This document shows, in pieces, positions 51,801 to 62,318 of a stretch of 64,000 nt of DNA. The stretch comes from Polytrichum commune (lineage: Eukaryota; Streptophyta; Polytrichopsida; Polytrichales; Polytrichaceae): contig OX485809.1 in assembly GCA_950295325.1 (NCBI GenBank), forward strand, positions 7,192,001 to 7,256,000, given 5' to 3'. Position 1 is the stretch's first letter, and each line of letters opens with the position of its first letter. Under the pieces are notes generated by a model that saw only the letters and a program-made list of their open reading frames with translations, ran no database searches and was not told where the DNA came from. Position numbers and translations under genes: made by a program.

Positions 51801-54478
51801 TGACAAAGACAATACCATGACACAAAAGAATCTTCGTATGAAAGTGATAATTCACATGATGGTGTCATACAAAAATCCTCACACGTCCTGTTCCACAGTA
51901 AGGTAGATGGGTCTTAAATGGTTATTTTTCCAATTAGTCCACTTCTTGTAAGATATGAAACCCGCGATTAGTACAAGATGCTTAGCGAATCCAACTCATG
52001 CCCGTAGCCACTTTCCTCATAATTTTTTGAGCTCAAATAAATATCTTATTCATTTATCAAAAGTGACGATTGTCATGCTCATCAAATGGTCATATAGGCC
52101 CCCCCAATTATGTTGACTATTGAGCCTAGAATGGCTATCATATTTTGAACACACAGTAGAGTCTCTTTGAAACACATGACGCCTTTTTGGCACCCGTTCT
52201 TGGAGCCACACCAAACCACATACCACTCAAATATAGGTGCACTAATAAGATAAGTAACTGAATAAGGGCTGCTACCTTAATGAGTTGGGCCCTACTATAT
52301 GTTAACAGCCAACAACCTTCATAAGTACATACTACCTTAGCTTACCTCTCCTTCTAGATTGAATTCGGCCTTCTGTAAGCTCTCCTCAACATTTCCAACC
52401 AGCCCAGGTTTAAAAGGAGGATGCTGAGGATAAAAAGAGTTTTTTGCAATGGCATCTTCACAGGTCATAATGGGAGCTTCAAGGTTGTGCGTATCATAGT
52501 CCACCTTCACTTTTCCTGCTGCCAACCTTGCATTGTCGTATGTGTCTGCAACCTGTTGGCAATGATATCCACAACAAATGAAGCTTACAATCAACCTTCA
52601 TCACTACACTAAATATCTGATTTGGTCTTATGTTAAAATTGAAGTGCCACGTATTTATCATGGGCCACTTTAATATTCAAACTCTTTAGAATCAATGCGT
52701 TGTCTTGCTACAGCTCACTGAAGCCTCCTCTCATAGAGGCTAAGTAACTTTTATGTTCTGATAGTACTGACCCACATTAATTTACGTTCAGATAAATCAT
52801 GTGGTCCACAACATTAAACACTAATGAGAAAAGGTGATACTACAAAAATGATGTGGCCATGATTATTTACCTAATTTTCATTGTTGTGGGTCAATGATGA
52901 ATAGTGTGGCCCACACTTAACCAGATATATAGGACATTCCATATATAGCACATAAGTATAAGGTAGAGGTGCCTTAGACGGATACTTTTCTCTCTACACC
53001 CACTTCTTGTACGATATGAAACACACAATTAGTGAAAGATGATTAGCAAATTTAAATCATGCCCATAGCCATCAGCCTCATAATTTCCGGGGTGCATATT
53101 AATATCGTATTCATTATCAAAGTGAAGATTATCATACTCATTAAGTGGTCATATAGTTCCCCCCAATCATGTTGAGCCTAGAATGGTTAGAATATTTTGA
53201 GAACGCAGTCCTATCTCTTTTAAATAAATGATGCCTTTTTGGTGTCTGTTCTTAGATTCGCACCTAACCACATACAACTCAAATACGTGTATCCAGGTTT
53301 TTGTTGTGTATGATTGAGGCACGTCTGCCTTAGTGACTAATCAAAGGGTCAGAATCATCAAACTTACAACAAGTCCCACTGGCTCCCCAACATAGCATGC
53401 CACATCTGCAGCAAATAATGGTTCCTCGTCTCTGGTGAAGTTCATACAACCAATATTTACACCACCTTGGGGTATATCTTGGGCTGAGAGGTAAGCAACT
53501 ACGCCCTCCGATTCAATTGCAACCTGGGTATCTTGGCCCTTGATCGTAGCATATGGCTCAGAACTTAGCACAAATGCAGCATACAGGCAGTGTGGAGGTG
53601 AAGGAATATCATCCACATACTGAGCCTCACCTGAATCAGAAATTGATCAAAAAGACTTAATTGTCGTCTCATTGTTATGAAGGTGATATATGAATGAATG
53701 TGTAATCAGGACAACCGCACTATGAAAAGGAAAGAAATTTTGGGTGTTCAAGGTTACGAAATGTTAAATTCTCAACTGTATTAAAGTTATCCTCTAACTC
53801 AATGTAACTTTTGGTCAGGAGTTGGTGGTTTTGCATACAACACCTTCCATATTTGGTAAGTTTGCAGTGTGTCCTTGGAGGTAGTGTGAAGGTTTATTGG
53901 TTCACTGAGGGTAAATCTCATTTTGGCATGCCAAGAGGTGCTAACATGAGTTTGGCCCTCAATGATCCTACATAGGTTGCTCTTTGTTCAGATTCAAACA
54001 CTACTACCTCCGAGCATGCACCACAAGTGAAAAGAAATTATTGATATTGTATGCAAAACAACCAATGAAAAATCATAGAAGACCAACTCTCAACCAAATG
54101 TCCCATTGAATTAAAAGGTTAACTCTAATATATCCGCATGATGAAATGACTGGAAGTGACAGAAGTGGAGGGAGAGAGTGGAGAGAGGAGAGTTAGGATG
54201 AGACAGGCTACCCCATCACATACCCAGGGGAGGGAATGTGCATTAGAAGAAGGAAATGGTGAGATTTTACGCACCAGAGGCTTGAATCTGGGAGAGAAAC
54301 TTTGGCACGGGCTGCGAAACAGGAAAATGCTCATCGTTCAATGTAATGCTCTGTTTCCCAACATGAGGAATCTGGATGTTCAGCCAAGCATACACAATCA
54401 CAGCAGCATGAAAGCAGTTAGTAATGTGTCAACAATGCATTTTGAACATCCGGATCATCCCATTTGATCATCCCATTC

Positions 54479-54543
<65 letters not shown>

Positions 54544-57500
54544 TCCAATGTTGTCACCGACATAAATAATGGCTTTGCTGTAACCCTTCAAGTTAGTCTA
54601 TTTCTATATGTAGTCCCGAAACAGGCCTCACAAGAATTAGAGGCACCTCGAAGACTTCTTTAGATGGACACAGACAAAGCTGCCCACACCTAATCTCCCC
54701 CAAGGGCAAGCCTCTAGGTTCCCACATGGTTGGTTGAGAACATCCAATTCATCTGGATATCCCCACTATGATGAGGTGAACCAGAGGTGGTAGGGTGCAC
54801 CAGAAAATCAGGTGCTAGGAAGGTCACCCATCCGAGCACTATTCTGGCCTTAGGCATTGTAATCTCGAAGTTCCCATAGGATCTGGGTTAGGGACTTGGG
54901 TTTAGGCCACCTTCCAGGAAAGAGTCCCCTTACAAATCAAATTTGAAATGGCTTATTCCAGTATGATCAACCCACTTACACCTCCAGATTCAGATGAAGT
55001 TGTTGCACAATCAGAACCTATCATGGTATACACTTCAGAGATTCTGATCTGCGGAGAGCAATCACTACAATATACTCAAACTTGTTATGTTCTTCCATAC
55101 TGCATTTGATGATTCACAAGTCCTGCATCAAGGCTGGTGAACTACCATGGACAACAACTCTTGAACACTAAACCCTGAGCATTAAACCCCTGCAAGTTCA
55201 ATCAAACTTAAGTAAAAATTGGAGGCCTCAAGGGCATCAGGTATTACATTGACAAAAACAAACAAGTGTCATAAGAGGATTTTTTACCAAGGTAGCAGGG
55301 GCCACAAACGGTTCTTTAGAGATTAGAGGATTCAGAAACTCAAACAGAAACCCCACTGCAAGGCTGACACGGAACTCCCTCTTGGTTGTCCCTTCCAGTG
55401 GAACAATCTCCTTCTTCAGCAGCCCAATGGCGTCCAACACCAAACTCGCACTCAAAGGCTTTCCCTTGAGCACTTGCTCCACTTCCAAAGCTCGAATTGC
55501 ATGCTTTGTCCCAAACGCACCGAATGCCAACCGTACATCCTGAATTACAACCCCATAGCTCCCACTGGACACTCGTGCCAGGAATGCAGCATTCGTGTAC
55601 GAAACTGCATTGCCAAACGGCCTCGGAGCTCCCCTGAAGGATTTAAACACAGTTTTTAGGTTTGAGCTAGTGGCATCATTTTTAATACCATTGTGGATAC
55701 CATTTTGGGTGCCATTGGTGGATGATGTTGATGGTGATGCAACATGGAGGGGTATGTCGATTGACTGCAAAATGCTGCACTCGTCGCCATGTTGTGCACC
55801 TTTAGCCAAAAACTCCTCGAGTGATAAAACAGCAGTTTTTTGAGCCTGTTGACGACCCATTAAGGTGACAACCTTGACTGATGCCCCTGCACCCAACAGG
55901 ATGGTGGCAAGGTCGGATTCGAAGCCTAATTGTTGAGCCATCATGAGATTGCCTCCCACACTTCCCCAGTTGCGAACGTGCCCCGCAGCTAGTTGTTTCA
56001 AGTGATCAGCTAACCCTTGAGCAATCGCTGGCTCTTTACTTCTGGTCACAAACTCCTCCAAAACCTCTATCAATTCAGCAATGGGAGTGGCCGCACCCAC
56101 TTTGACTCCGTCACAGCTTCGGCGCACCTCCAGGAGTTCAGGTATCTAAAGCAAAAAAGTCGGATCGGAATCTTAATTATGTTGCAACAAACTCAACAAA
56201 AAAATATGCATAAATTCACCATAGCATTCATAAGTGGTGTAGTGAGTGTCAATTCTAGATAAGCATCTTGGAGAGTATACACTCAATACGCATTCTCTTT
56301 GGCAAGTTCTTTACATTTAATCTTGGAAGATAAGGTAGCAATGAGATGTCGACTAATGAGAGTTTAATGCCACTTGACATTGCTTAGCATTTATGCATGT
56401 AATCAAGGACCTTGATTCTTGGACTTATTCTTGAAGCTAGGATAGAAAGAGAACATCCTTACACATACTTAGGAATGCTATGCAGTGACAGTTGAAGCAA
56501 ACTCTCATTTGAAAATCACCTGGCCTATCTCTCACCTTGCTTGTGTCCAAATACACTTGGGGCTTCATCACATTTCGGAGAGTAGGTATACACTAGGCGA
56601 GATTCTTTTTTGGCAAGTCATTTTAAGTTAATCTTGGTAGATGGGAGAAAGCTTTGTCTGAAGATATTAAGTCACAGTGAGATGTCTACTAATGAGAGCT
56701 TAAAGCCATTTGACGATTCTTGCCATGAATGCATGTAATCAAGGACCTTAATTCTTGGACTTATTCTTGAAGTTAGAGTAGAAAGAGAACATCCTTACAC
56801 ATGCTTTACGAAACCTATACAGTGACAAATTAAGCAACTTGGAAATCTGATTCAAGAATCAATCACCGTCTCACTCTGTCTCACCTTGCTAATGTCCACA
56901 TACACTTGGGGCTTCATCATGTCCTTGTAAATTGCAGAGCTCGTGTTTCCCACCACCAGCTTCACCTGCTTCATTGATAAACTTTGTTTCAGGAGATTCA
57001 AAGCCTCAAGTGCATGAGCCAAACTTGGGGCACTCACCCACTCGCGTTTCTCTCCCTTCTTTCCTTTGCAGATCCCAACCACATGCTTGAACCTCACTGC
57101 TGCACAGAGCAACTCAATGGGACTTTTCGTTAGGAGTTCATCCCCTGTAGTTTCCCATTGGTTGTTTTGCATACAAGACCAATAATTTACTTCCTTCCAC
57201 TTGTGATGGTGCATCCTCAGAGGTACTGTTTGAATCTGAATGAAGAGCAACCTATTTTGGCTCCTTGAGGGCCAAATTCCATTTTAGCACCTCTTGGCAT
57301 GCCAAAATGAGTTTGACTTTCACTGAACCGATATGGAATGTTCTTTGGTTCGTCCCCCATAAATTTCCATTTGTTGTTTTGCTCACAAAACCAATTATTT
57401 CTTTCCACTTGCAGTGCATCCTCAGAGGTAATGTTTGAATCTGAATGAAGATCAACCCTAATTCGTGAGGTTCATTGCTCGGGCCAAACTCGTTTTAACA

Positions 57501-60178
57501 TCTCTTGGCATGCCAGAATGAGTTTGACCATCGCTGAACCGTAGTAAGAATGTTCTTCAGTCAAACCTCCACATTACCTAGTACCTCCAAACTCAAAGGG
57601 AATTTTTGTAAGGAGTTTATCCCCTCTGATTTCACATTGGTTTTTTTGCATACAAAATCAATCATTTCTTTCTTCCACTTGTGGTGCATCCATGGAGGTA
57701 GTGTAGAATCTGAATGAAAAGCAACTCTATTTTGGTTCCTGAGGGCCAAACTTTTAGCATCTCTTGGCATCCCAAAATGAGTTTGACCCTCACTGAGCCA
57801 ATATAGAATGATCTTTGTTTCAAACCCTCCTCACTACCTAGTACCTCCAAGCATGCACTGAAATCTCACCAAACATGGAATGTGTTGTATACAAAAACAA
57901 CCAACTGCTGACCAAAACTCTGATGCTGAAGTAGAGGATGTAAATGCTGATGAATGACTACCTTCTTCTGAAACTCCTCTGTTTTGGGAAATCCTTGCTT
58001 CCAATTCCTCCATCAGGAATCTGGGAAACTTAGGATCAGCATTTGGATCATACACTGGCAGATTCTCCTGCTTCGCTTGGGACGCCCCTGACCAACAGGA
58101 ATTGAGACCCAAATCTTCAAGGTCGATGTCCGAAGCGAAAGACTTGCAAGTGTCAAGGATGGGCCGGTATCCAGTGCACCTGCAGATATTGCCTAGCACA
58201 GATTTCTCCAGCGTCTCTGACGTAGGGCCTGATGCAAGATGATGATTATTGCAACCACCGTCTGGAATTAGGGGTATGATGTGTTTGGATGTTGATGTTG
58301 ATGTTTTCTGTTGCTCCTTCTTGAGGCAGCCATAGATGGCCATTGTCATGCCCGGTGTGCAGAAGCCACACTGTGAGGCATGGAATGCGGACAGACGTTG
58401 GTGAATGGAATGAAGGCCGTCTCGCTGATTGCCCAGGCCTTCAGTGGTGGTGATGGCACATCCATCAATGGAGCACAGGAGCACCAGACAGGAAGTCACA
58501 GTTCGCTCCTTCACTTCCTTTGTCTCCGGATTATAGCTTGACAGCATCACCACACATGCTCCACATCCACCTAAAACAACAACACATTGCAATTCATCAC
58601 ACAAGAACAAGCAACAAATGTCATCAATCTATGGTAGCTTGACAGCATCACCACACATGCTCCACATCCACCTAAAACAACAACACATAGCAATTCATCA
58701 CACAAGAACAAGCAACAAATGTCATCAATCTATGGTAGCTTGACAGCATCACCACACATGCTCAACATCCACCTAAAACAACAACACATAGCAATTCTTC
58801 ACACAAAAACAAGTAACAATTGTCATCAATCCATGGTAGCTTAAGAGCATGGCCACACATGCTCCACATCCACTTGACACAAACTCACAATTCATCACAC
58901 AAGAACAAACAACATAGTCATCAATCTATGGTAGCTTGAGAGCACTGCCACACATGCCCCACATCCACTTGACACAAACACAGAATCCATCACACAAGGA
59001 CAATTAAAATCGTTACCAATCAATGGCTCAGTCCCTTGATTACAAAGCTAGAGTTCGTGTAAGATCACACTTCAGCTTGATTCTCACCATTCAACTGTGC
59101 AGGAAAATATCCCAAGAACATCAACCAACCGAAGAAAACTTCTGTAAGCAGCACCTTGAGTAATCCATTACCTAATAAGCAGCCAAGCCTAACACCCCCC
59201 CACCCCGGCCCGCCCTCAATGACAAGCCAGGCGCGTCGAGAAAGAAGAGTCTAACTTGATTACTCGCAGAAACTGAGCTCGAGATTGTATAGTGTGAACT
59301 CAAGTAAGAGTCCTGATCACTTAACGGGCCGATTGCCCTGTTACGAATGTGGAGAACTGCTGTAGGATCACACTCCAACATTGAGTTCCACACTCAGCTC
59401 GAGTTTCGTCATCATTCCACCCAATTTGCAATGCAGACAAACACTTTACCTCACACGCAAAAATCGCACAAAAATCACAACCATCCGCACACACATCACT
59501 CAACAGTCTTCCATCATTTCAATGTAGGCACTGCCTGTGCGTCCCCAGCTTCCAAGCAAGGAATCTCTACAACCACCACTACGCCCCCTTTCGACCTTCA
59601 CTGAACCCAGGCGCAGCACCAAGATGACCAACCACACACACAAACTTCAAAAACCTCCCAAGAGAATTTTGATCGCCCTTTAAGCTGAGCTCAAAATTTA
59701 CATCTATTTTTCTAGATTTCCCTAAATCCCACAACATTCCTCTCAATTAGCATGCGCAAATTGACTAATCAGACCCAAAGAAGAATTAGATCTGTCCACA
59801 GAGACATCATCAACAATCTTCCACCATTTGAACGTGGACACTTGCCTATACCTCCCCAGCCTGACAGAAATGAAAACCCCACAACCACCTCTAGTAAGCC
59901 CCTACGACCTTCCAACAACATACACAAACTGCAGGAAACATCTTCCCAAGAGAATCACCATTGATTGCCCTTTCAAACTGAGCTCATAACACATGTTTTT
60001 GGGGCTGCTCACCTTCACCACATCCTCGCTTGGTGCCTTTGAATCGAGATTCCGTTCGAAGGTAGGAGAGGAGGGTGGTCGAAGGATCCACGGAAGCAAG
60101 CTCCACTCGCTCCCCATTCAATGCAAACACAAGTGGCCGACGCTCCACCACTCCCTCGTCCCCTATCGAAGCTCCCAT
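45821..60178 (-). CDS. AO: Aldehyde oxidase (molybdenum hydroxylase)
   Basis: Cytosolic molybdo-flavo-iron-sulfur enzyme that oxidises aldehydes with O2; plant relatives oxidise abscisic or indole aldehyde. Exons: 60178-60013, 58570-57962, 57099-56885, 56145-55288, 54371-54275, 53630-53368, 52552-52346, 51727-51509, 50721-49969, 49223-49002, 48460-48371, 47844-47746, 47155-46966, 46059-45821. Phases close and give 1408 aa, slightly long for the family. Domains in order: plant-type 2Fe-2S (Cys53, 58, 61, 83), second 2Fe-2S (QCGFCTPGM, NICRCTGYRPI), FAD domain (KLVVGNTSS, GSVGGNLMMAQ), molybdopterin domains (GGAFGGK, RAPGDVQGTYIAD, GVEMGQGL) and ASGEPPLL with catalytic Glu1333. The block RILQSDTFSLPNTRVDGGSTTSE is oxidase-like rather than xanthine-dehydrogenase-like. 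Extra length comes from a Ser/Thr-rich linker after the Fe-S domains and an Asn/Gly-rich loop in exon 4. Substrate is not decided by the sequence. Confidence 0.93.
46260..46450. repeat. Dispersed repeat family, copy in aldehyde oxidase last-but-one region
   Basis: GAAGATTTTC, GATCATATGGGTCC, ATGTTGATAGTTGAACTTAGAATAG (first 20 bases diagnostic) and CAATCTCTGTTAAACACGTG match the 51.9 and 53.0 kb copies with substitutions. It lies in the intron between exons 13 and 14. Confidence 0.55.
48590..48850. repeat. Dispersed repeat, inverted partner of 26220-26530
   Basis: The reverse complement runs CCTCAAAGAGGGAC, TTTGATCCTTCTTTGA, TTTCTATTAAGAGCT, TGTTGGAGCCTATTTT, AAAGTTGGGTAAT, and CCAACACCACTCTTTG in the same order as the other copy. 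It lies within the intron between aldehyde oxidase exons 10 and 11. Confidence 0.7.
49490..49915. repeat. Foldback and 177-bp direct repeat in an aldehyde oxidase intron
   Basis: GGATCAAGGATGG at about 49492 is inversely repeated by CCATCCTTGATCC at about 49786; the inner arms (CTCAACACCAAACC and GGTGTTGGGTTGAG) also pair. Overlapping this, TCTCATTTATGAGAGTTTTA at about 49639 recurs directly at about 49806, each followed by ATGAATGAGAGATCC. A poly-G run at about 49592-49602 sits in the loop. Confidence 0.65.
50855..51410. mobile_element. Two adjacent foldback MITEs in an aldehyde oxidase intron
   Basis: Copy 1 (about 50855-51144) has long inverted arms: left ATAGAGTTACCCTTTAATTC, GTGAGTTGG, TTGCATACAA; right GCAAAACAACCAACTC, GAATTAAAGAATAATATCTC. 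Its centre holds TTGGCATACCAAGAGGTGC. Copy 2 (about 51155-51410) repeats the inner part beginning CACTTGTGGTGCATGC. Both lie between exons 8 and 9. Confidence 0.75.
51900..52240. repeat. Dispersed repeat family, copy at 51.9 kb
   Basis: It matches 52960-53300 over most of its length: CCACTTCTTGTA, GATATGAAAC, CATGCCC(G/A)TAGCCA, CCTCATAATTT, CTCATCAAATGGTCATATAG, CCCCCCAAT(T/C)ATGTTGA, GAGCCTAGAATGG, TGATGCCTTTTTGG and ACCACATAC. No terminal repeats seen. It lies in the intron between aldehyde oxidase exons 7 and 8. Confidence 0.75.
52960..53300. repeat. Dispersed repeat family, copy at 53.0 kb
   Basis: Direct-oriented homolog of 51900-52240 in the next aldehyde oxidase intron (between exons 6 and 7). 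Being in different introns, the two copies are better explained by two insertions than by one duplication. Confidence 0.75.
53779..54130. mobile_element. Most complete foldback MITE of the window
   Basis: About 352 bp with long terminal inverted arms. Left: TATTAAAGTTATCCTCTAAC, TCAATG, TTTTGGTCAGGAGTTGG. Right, as reverse complement: ATATTAGAGTTAACCTTTTAA, TCAATG, TTTGGTTGAGAGTTGG. The centre is the palindrome TTGGCATGCCAA. It has no coding capacity and lies in the intron between aldehyde oxidase exons 5 and 6. Confidence 0.75.
54478..54539. repeat. (TA)n(GA)n compound microsatellite
   Basis: About nine TA units followed by some 22 GA units, in the intron between aldehyde oxidase exons 4 and 5. 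Confidence 0.95.
56245..56930 (-). repeat. Tandem duplication across aldehyde oxidase exon 3/intron 3 donor
   Basis: Two copies with a period of about 349 bp. The copy at about 56532-56577 contains TCACCTTGCTTGTGTCC and ACTTGGGGCTTCATCA, repeating the real 3' end of exon 3 and its donor at 56881-56925 (TCACCTTGCTAATGTCC and ACTTGGGGCTTCATCA). Read on the minus strand the extra copy would encode MKPQVYLDTSK, close to the real MKPQVYVDISK, followed by its own GTGAGA donor. The intron parts share TGCATGTAATCAAGGACC and AGAACATCCTTACACAT. Confidence 0.85.
57112..57930. mobile_element. Cluster of three foldback MITE copies in aldehyde oxidase intron 2
   Basis: Three tandemly placed, diverged copies at about 57112-57345, 57346-57590 and 57591-57930. 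Each has TTGCATACAA or its variant, CTTCCACTTGTGGTGCATCC or a variant, GAATCTGAATGAA, GGGCCAAA, CTCTTGGCAT, and ATGAGTTTGACC. Only the last has the full outer arm (ACAACCAACTGCTGACCAAAA). It stops about 30 bp from the donor of exon 2. Confidence 0.75.
58535..58990 (-). repeat. Five-copy 101-bp tandem repeat across aldehyde oxidase intron 1/exon 2 acceptor
   Basis: The word AGCTTGACAGCATCACCACA starts the real exon copy at 58535 and recurs at 58636, 58738, 58839 (AGCTTAAGAGCATGG) and 58933 (AGCTTGAGAGCACTG). On the minus strand the first three carry a TTTTAG acceptor and the start of exon 2, reading GCGACVVMLSSY in the first extra copy before diverging. The two outer copies have lost the CTAAAA acceptor sequence. 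Confidence 0.9.
59500..59992. repeat. Diverged 300-bp direct duplication in aldehyde oxidase intron 1
   Basis: Blocks at about 59500-59690 and 59805-59992 share ATCTTCCACCATTT or variants, CCTCCCCAGC, ACAACCAC, CTACGACCTTC or variants, CCCAAGAGAAT, and CTGAGCTCA. The second copy ends about 20 bp from the exon 1 donor. The copies are old and gapped. Confidence 0.65.
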
Positions 60179-60730
60179 GTTGCCAACTAACCTCAACCTC
60201 TAGCCTCAATCACTCCAGCACTAATTTCTAAGCTCCGAATGCATCTTCATCATCAACATCAACAACTCATCGACCCACTCAGCTTACTCCTTACGAATGG
60301 TCTGCAACCGGTCGGGAAACTTCACCAAAACATCAACAAAAACCTTGCCCTACCCTAACTTAGCCTTGACATCCATCCATCATTCCAACTGGTTGCTAAA
60401 AACGCCCATGAATCAGGGGCTACCCGACGACCTTCCAAGACCCCCTGTGCACATGTTCCCAGATATCCTCCCAGATTATGTGAGTTCGGAATGTAATGTA
60501 TCCCAGAAATCTGCATCACTCTTGGTGACGCACCGATCGGGAGAAACTGAAGAATCAGTGAGTCTTGGTGTAATTAATGCGAATGCTGATCATCTTGCTT
60601 GATTGCTGCAGTTGGCAGCTTGCCTGTGGTGCCGGTCTCCCTTCCAAGTTTTAGATATTTCCCAAACTTGTTCAGGTTGAGAGGTTGGCCATTGGTAGCT
60701 CAAAAAAGTGCCAGGCATTACAACAATGAA
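60179..60730. other. Aldehyde oxidase promoter region
   Basis: Sequence upstream of the aldehyde oxidase start on the minus strand. No TATA box or named element can be assigned with confidence, and no gene is supported. Confidence 0.4.
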
Positions 60731-61151
60731 GGGCCGGTTCACACTATGGACCATGAAGGCTGACCATGGAAGAGGGCATTTTTCAATGGTCCGAGTTTAG
60801 GGTCCAACTTCCATGGTCCGACTTCTTAAAAAATCAGTTTTTGAAAGCCATGGGCTCCTCACCATGTGTAAAGTGAATATAGACCAAGACGAATGACTAT
60901 GCACCAAAAAGTGAATGTGCTGATTTTTTTTTTTAATGCATGTCCAAAAAGGGTGATTTTTAGAAATAATATCCAAGTTTGACCATTCTCTTGTCTTCTC
61001 TTGGGCTTCACTTGTCTTTACTTCTTATTACATGTGTCGAAGATGTGGCTTGCAAATCTTCTCACACGCAATTTTTACCAAAAACAAAAATGAGAGATTT
61101 CATTTGTACATGTGACATGTAATTTACATGTGACATGTACCTTGTGTTGTC

Positions 61152-61475
61152 ACTACATTAAATAAGATATTTAGTGTTTGATTATATTTAGTGTTGTTAC
61201 CACCATACCTTGCTCAACATTAAATTTCAATTCTTTGATAATTAGTGTTAGAAGATTTGCTAGAAGATATGTTGGTATTCTCCTTTTGTCATTGGTTTTT
61301 TTTTTCATATCCTTACTAACACTAAATTAAAACTTGTAACTTCCACGTATTACCATAGTTGATATTTAGTGTTTGAGTTTACACTCAATGTTACTTACTT
61401 TCATAGGGTTATTGATATTTAGTGTATGCATTTGTATTTGGTGTATCGAGCACTAAATATCTTACTTAGCGTAGT
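61152..61475. mobile_element. Nested MITE with ATTTAGTG termini
   Basis: The left end ACTACATTAAATAAGATATT (then TAGTG) is inversely repeated at the right end, CACTAAATATCTTACTTAGC then GTAGT, with a few mismatches over 25 bp. TTTAGTGTT words recur inside. It interrupts the larger element at 60731-62318 and so inserted later. Confidence 0.65.
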
Positions 61476-61885
61476 AGAAAACTATGCAAAAAAGAACCGC
61501 AATCTTTTGACCACCCTGATCTACAGTCACTAAATGACTACATGTTTTCCTTTTTCGTTTTGCAACTGTAATTTTTAATATTTTGGGGCGTGTAATATAC
61601 CGTTGGAAAGGTATTTTCAAGACCTTTCCAATGGTGTATTAAAATCCCCTAAATTCCAACTATTTCAGCTGGTAGACCAAGAAAACAAATATGCACTCAA
61701 ATTCTTGAGTTCTAGATGTCCCACATTGTTTGATGAAACATGTTGGACCAAGTTTGAGGGGTAGGGCATGGAAGAAAGGGTTTGTCTCATGGGCTATGAT
61801 ATGATCTTGGCACATAGAGGATGGACTTGCTTCTCAAGATTCATTACATCATATAGATGCTGAAAAGTGTGCCTTGTGAGCCTTG

Positions 61886-62100
61886 ATTAGTGGGAAGAGT
61901 TGTATATAAAGCCCCCCAACCCGTACAAAAGGCATTTAAAGGGTATTATAACGGCATATCTTTGCCATGGGCCCTTGCCTTTTCCTACCAAATAATTAGT
62001 GGGAAGAGTTGTATATAAAGCCCCCCCCCCTTACAAAAGGCATTTAAAAGGTATTATAATGGCGTATCTTTGCCATGGGCCCTTGCCTTTTCCTACCAAA
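61886..62100. repeat. 109-bp tandem duplication with two TATATAAA boxes
   Basis: ATTAGTGGGAAGAGTTGTAT recurs at about 61886 and 61995. Both units contain TATATAAAGCCCCC, ACAAAAGGCATTTAAA, GCCATGGGCCCTTGCC and CCTACCAAA. The boxes resemble TATA promoters, but no transcript start can be tied to a gene nearby. Confidence 0.85.
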
Positions 62101-62318
62101 CCACCTCTCTTGCCTCTCTCACTGCAAAACCCGTTGGACCATGTCAGTGCATTTATTAGGCCTTGAAAATTGTATTTTGGGGACCTCGACTTCCATGGTC
62201 CCTTTGCCATTTTTTTTCCTTGGTGTAATTCGAAGTGGTCCCGGGACAAGTTCAACAACCAATCAACGCTCTTATAGCGCCTCGGTCCGACTTCATGGTC
62301 CATAGTGTAAACCGGCCC

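Larger units (their letters stand above)
60731..62318. mobile_element. Non-autonomous DNA transposon with 28-bp TIRs (PIF/Harbinger-like)
   Basis: The left terminal repeat at 60731-60758 begins GGGCCGGTTCACACTATGG. The right end at 62291-62318, reverse complemented, begins GGGCCGGTTTACACTATGG; the two 28-bp ends differ at one base. Termini starting GGGCC with a 3-bp duplication fit PIF/Harbinger, but the flanks read GAA and TAA, so a duplication is at best mutated. There is no transposase frame. Another MITE is nested at 61152-61475 and a 109-bp tandem repeat lies at 61886-62100. Confidence 0.7.

Noticed and set aside
45821..60178. Xanthine dehydrogenase as the identity of the molybdenum hydroxylase
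   Set aside because: The late molybdopterin region (SDTFSLPNTRVDGGSTTSE) follows the aldehyde oxidase pattern, not the dehydrogenase one; a search could settle it.
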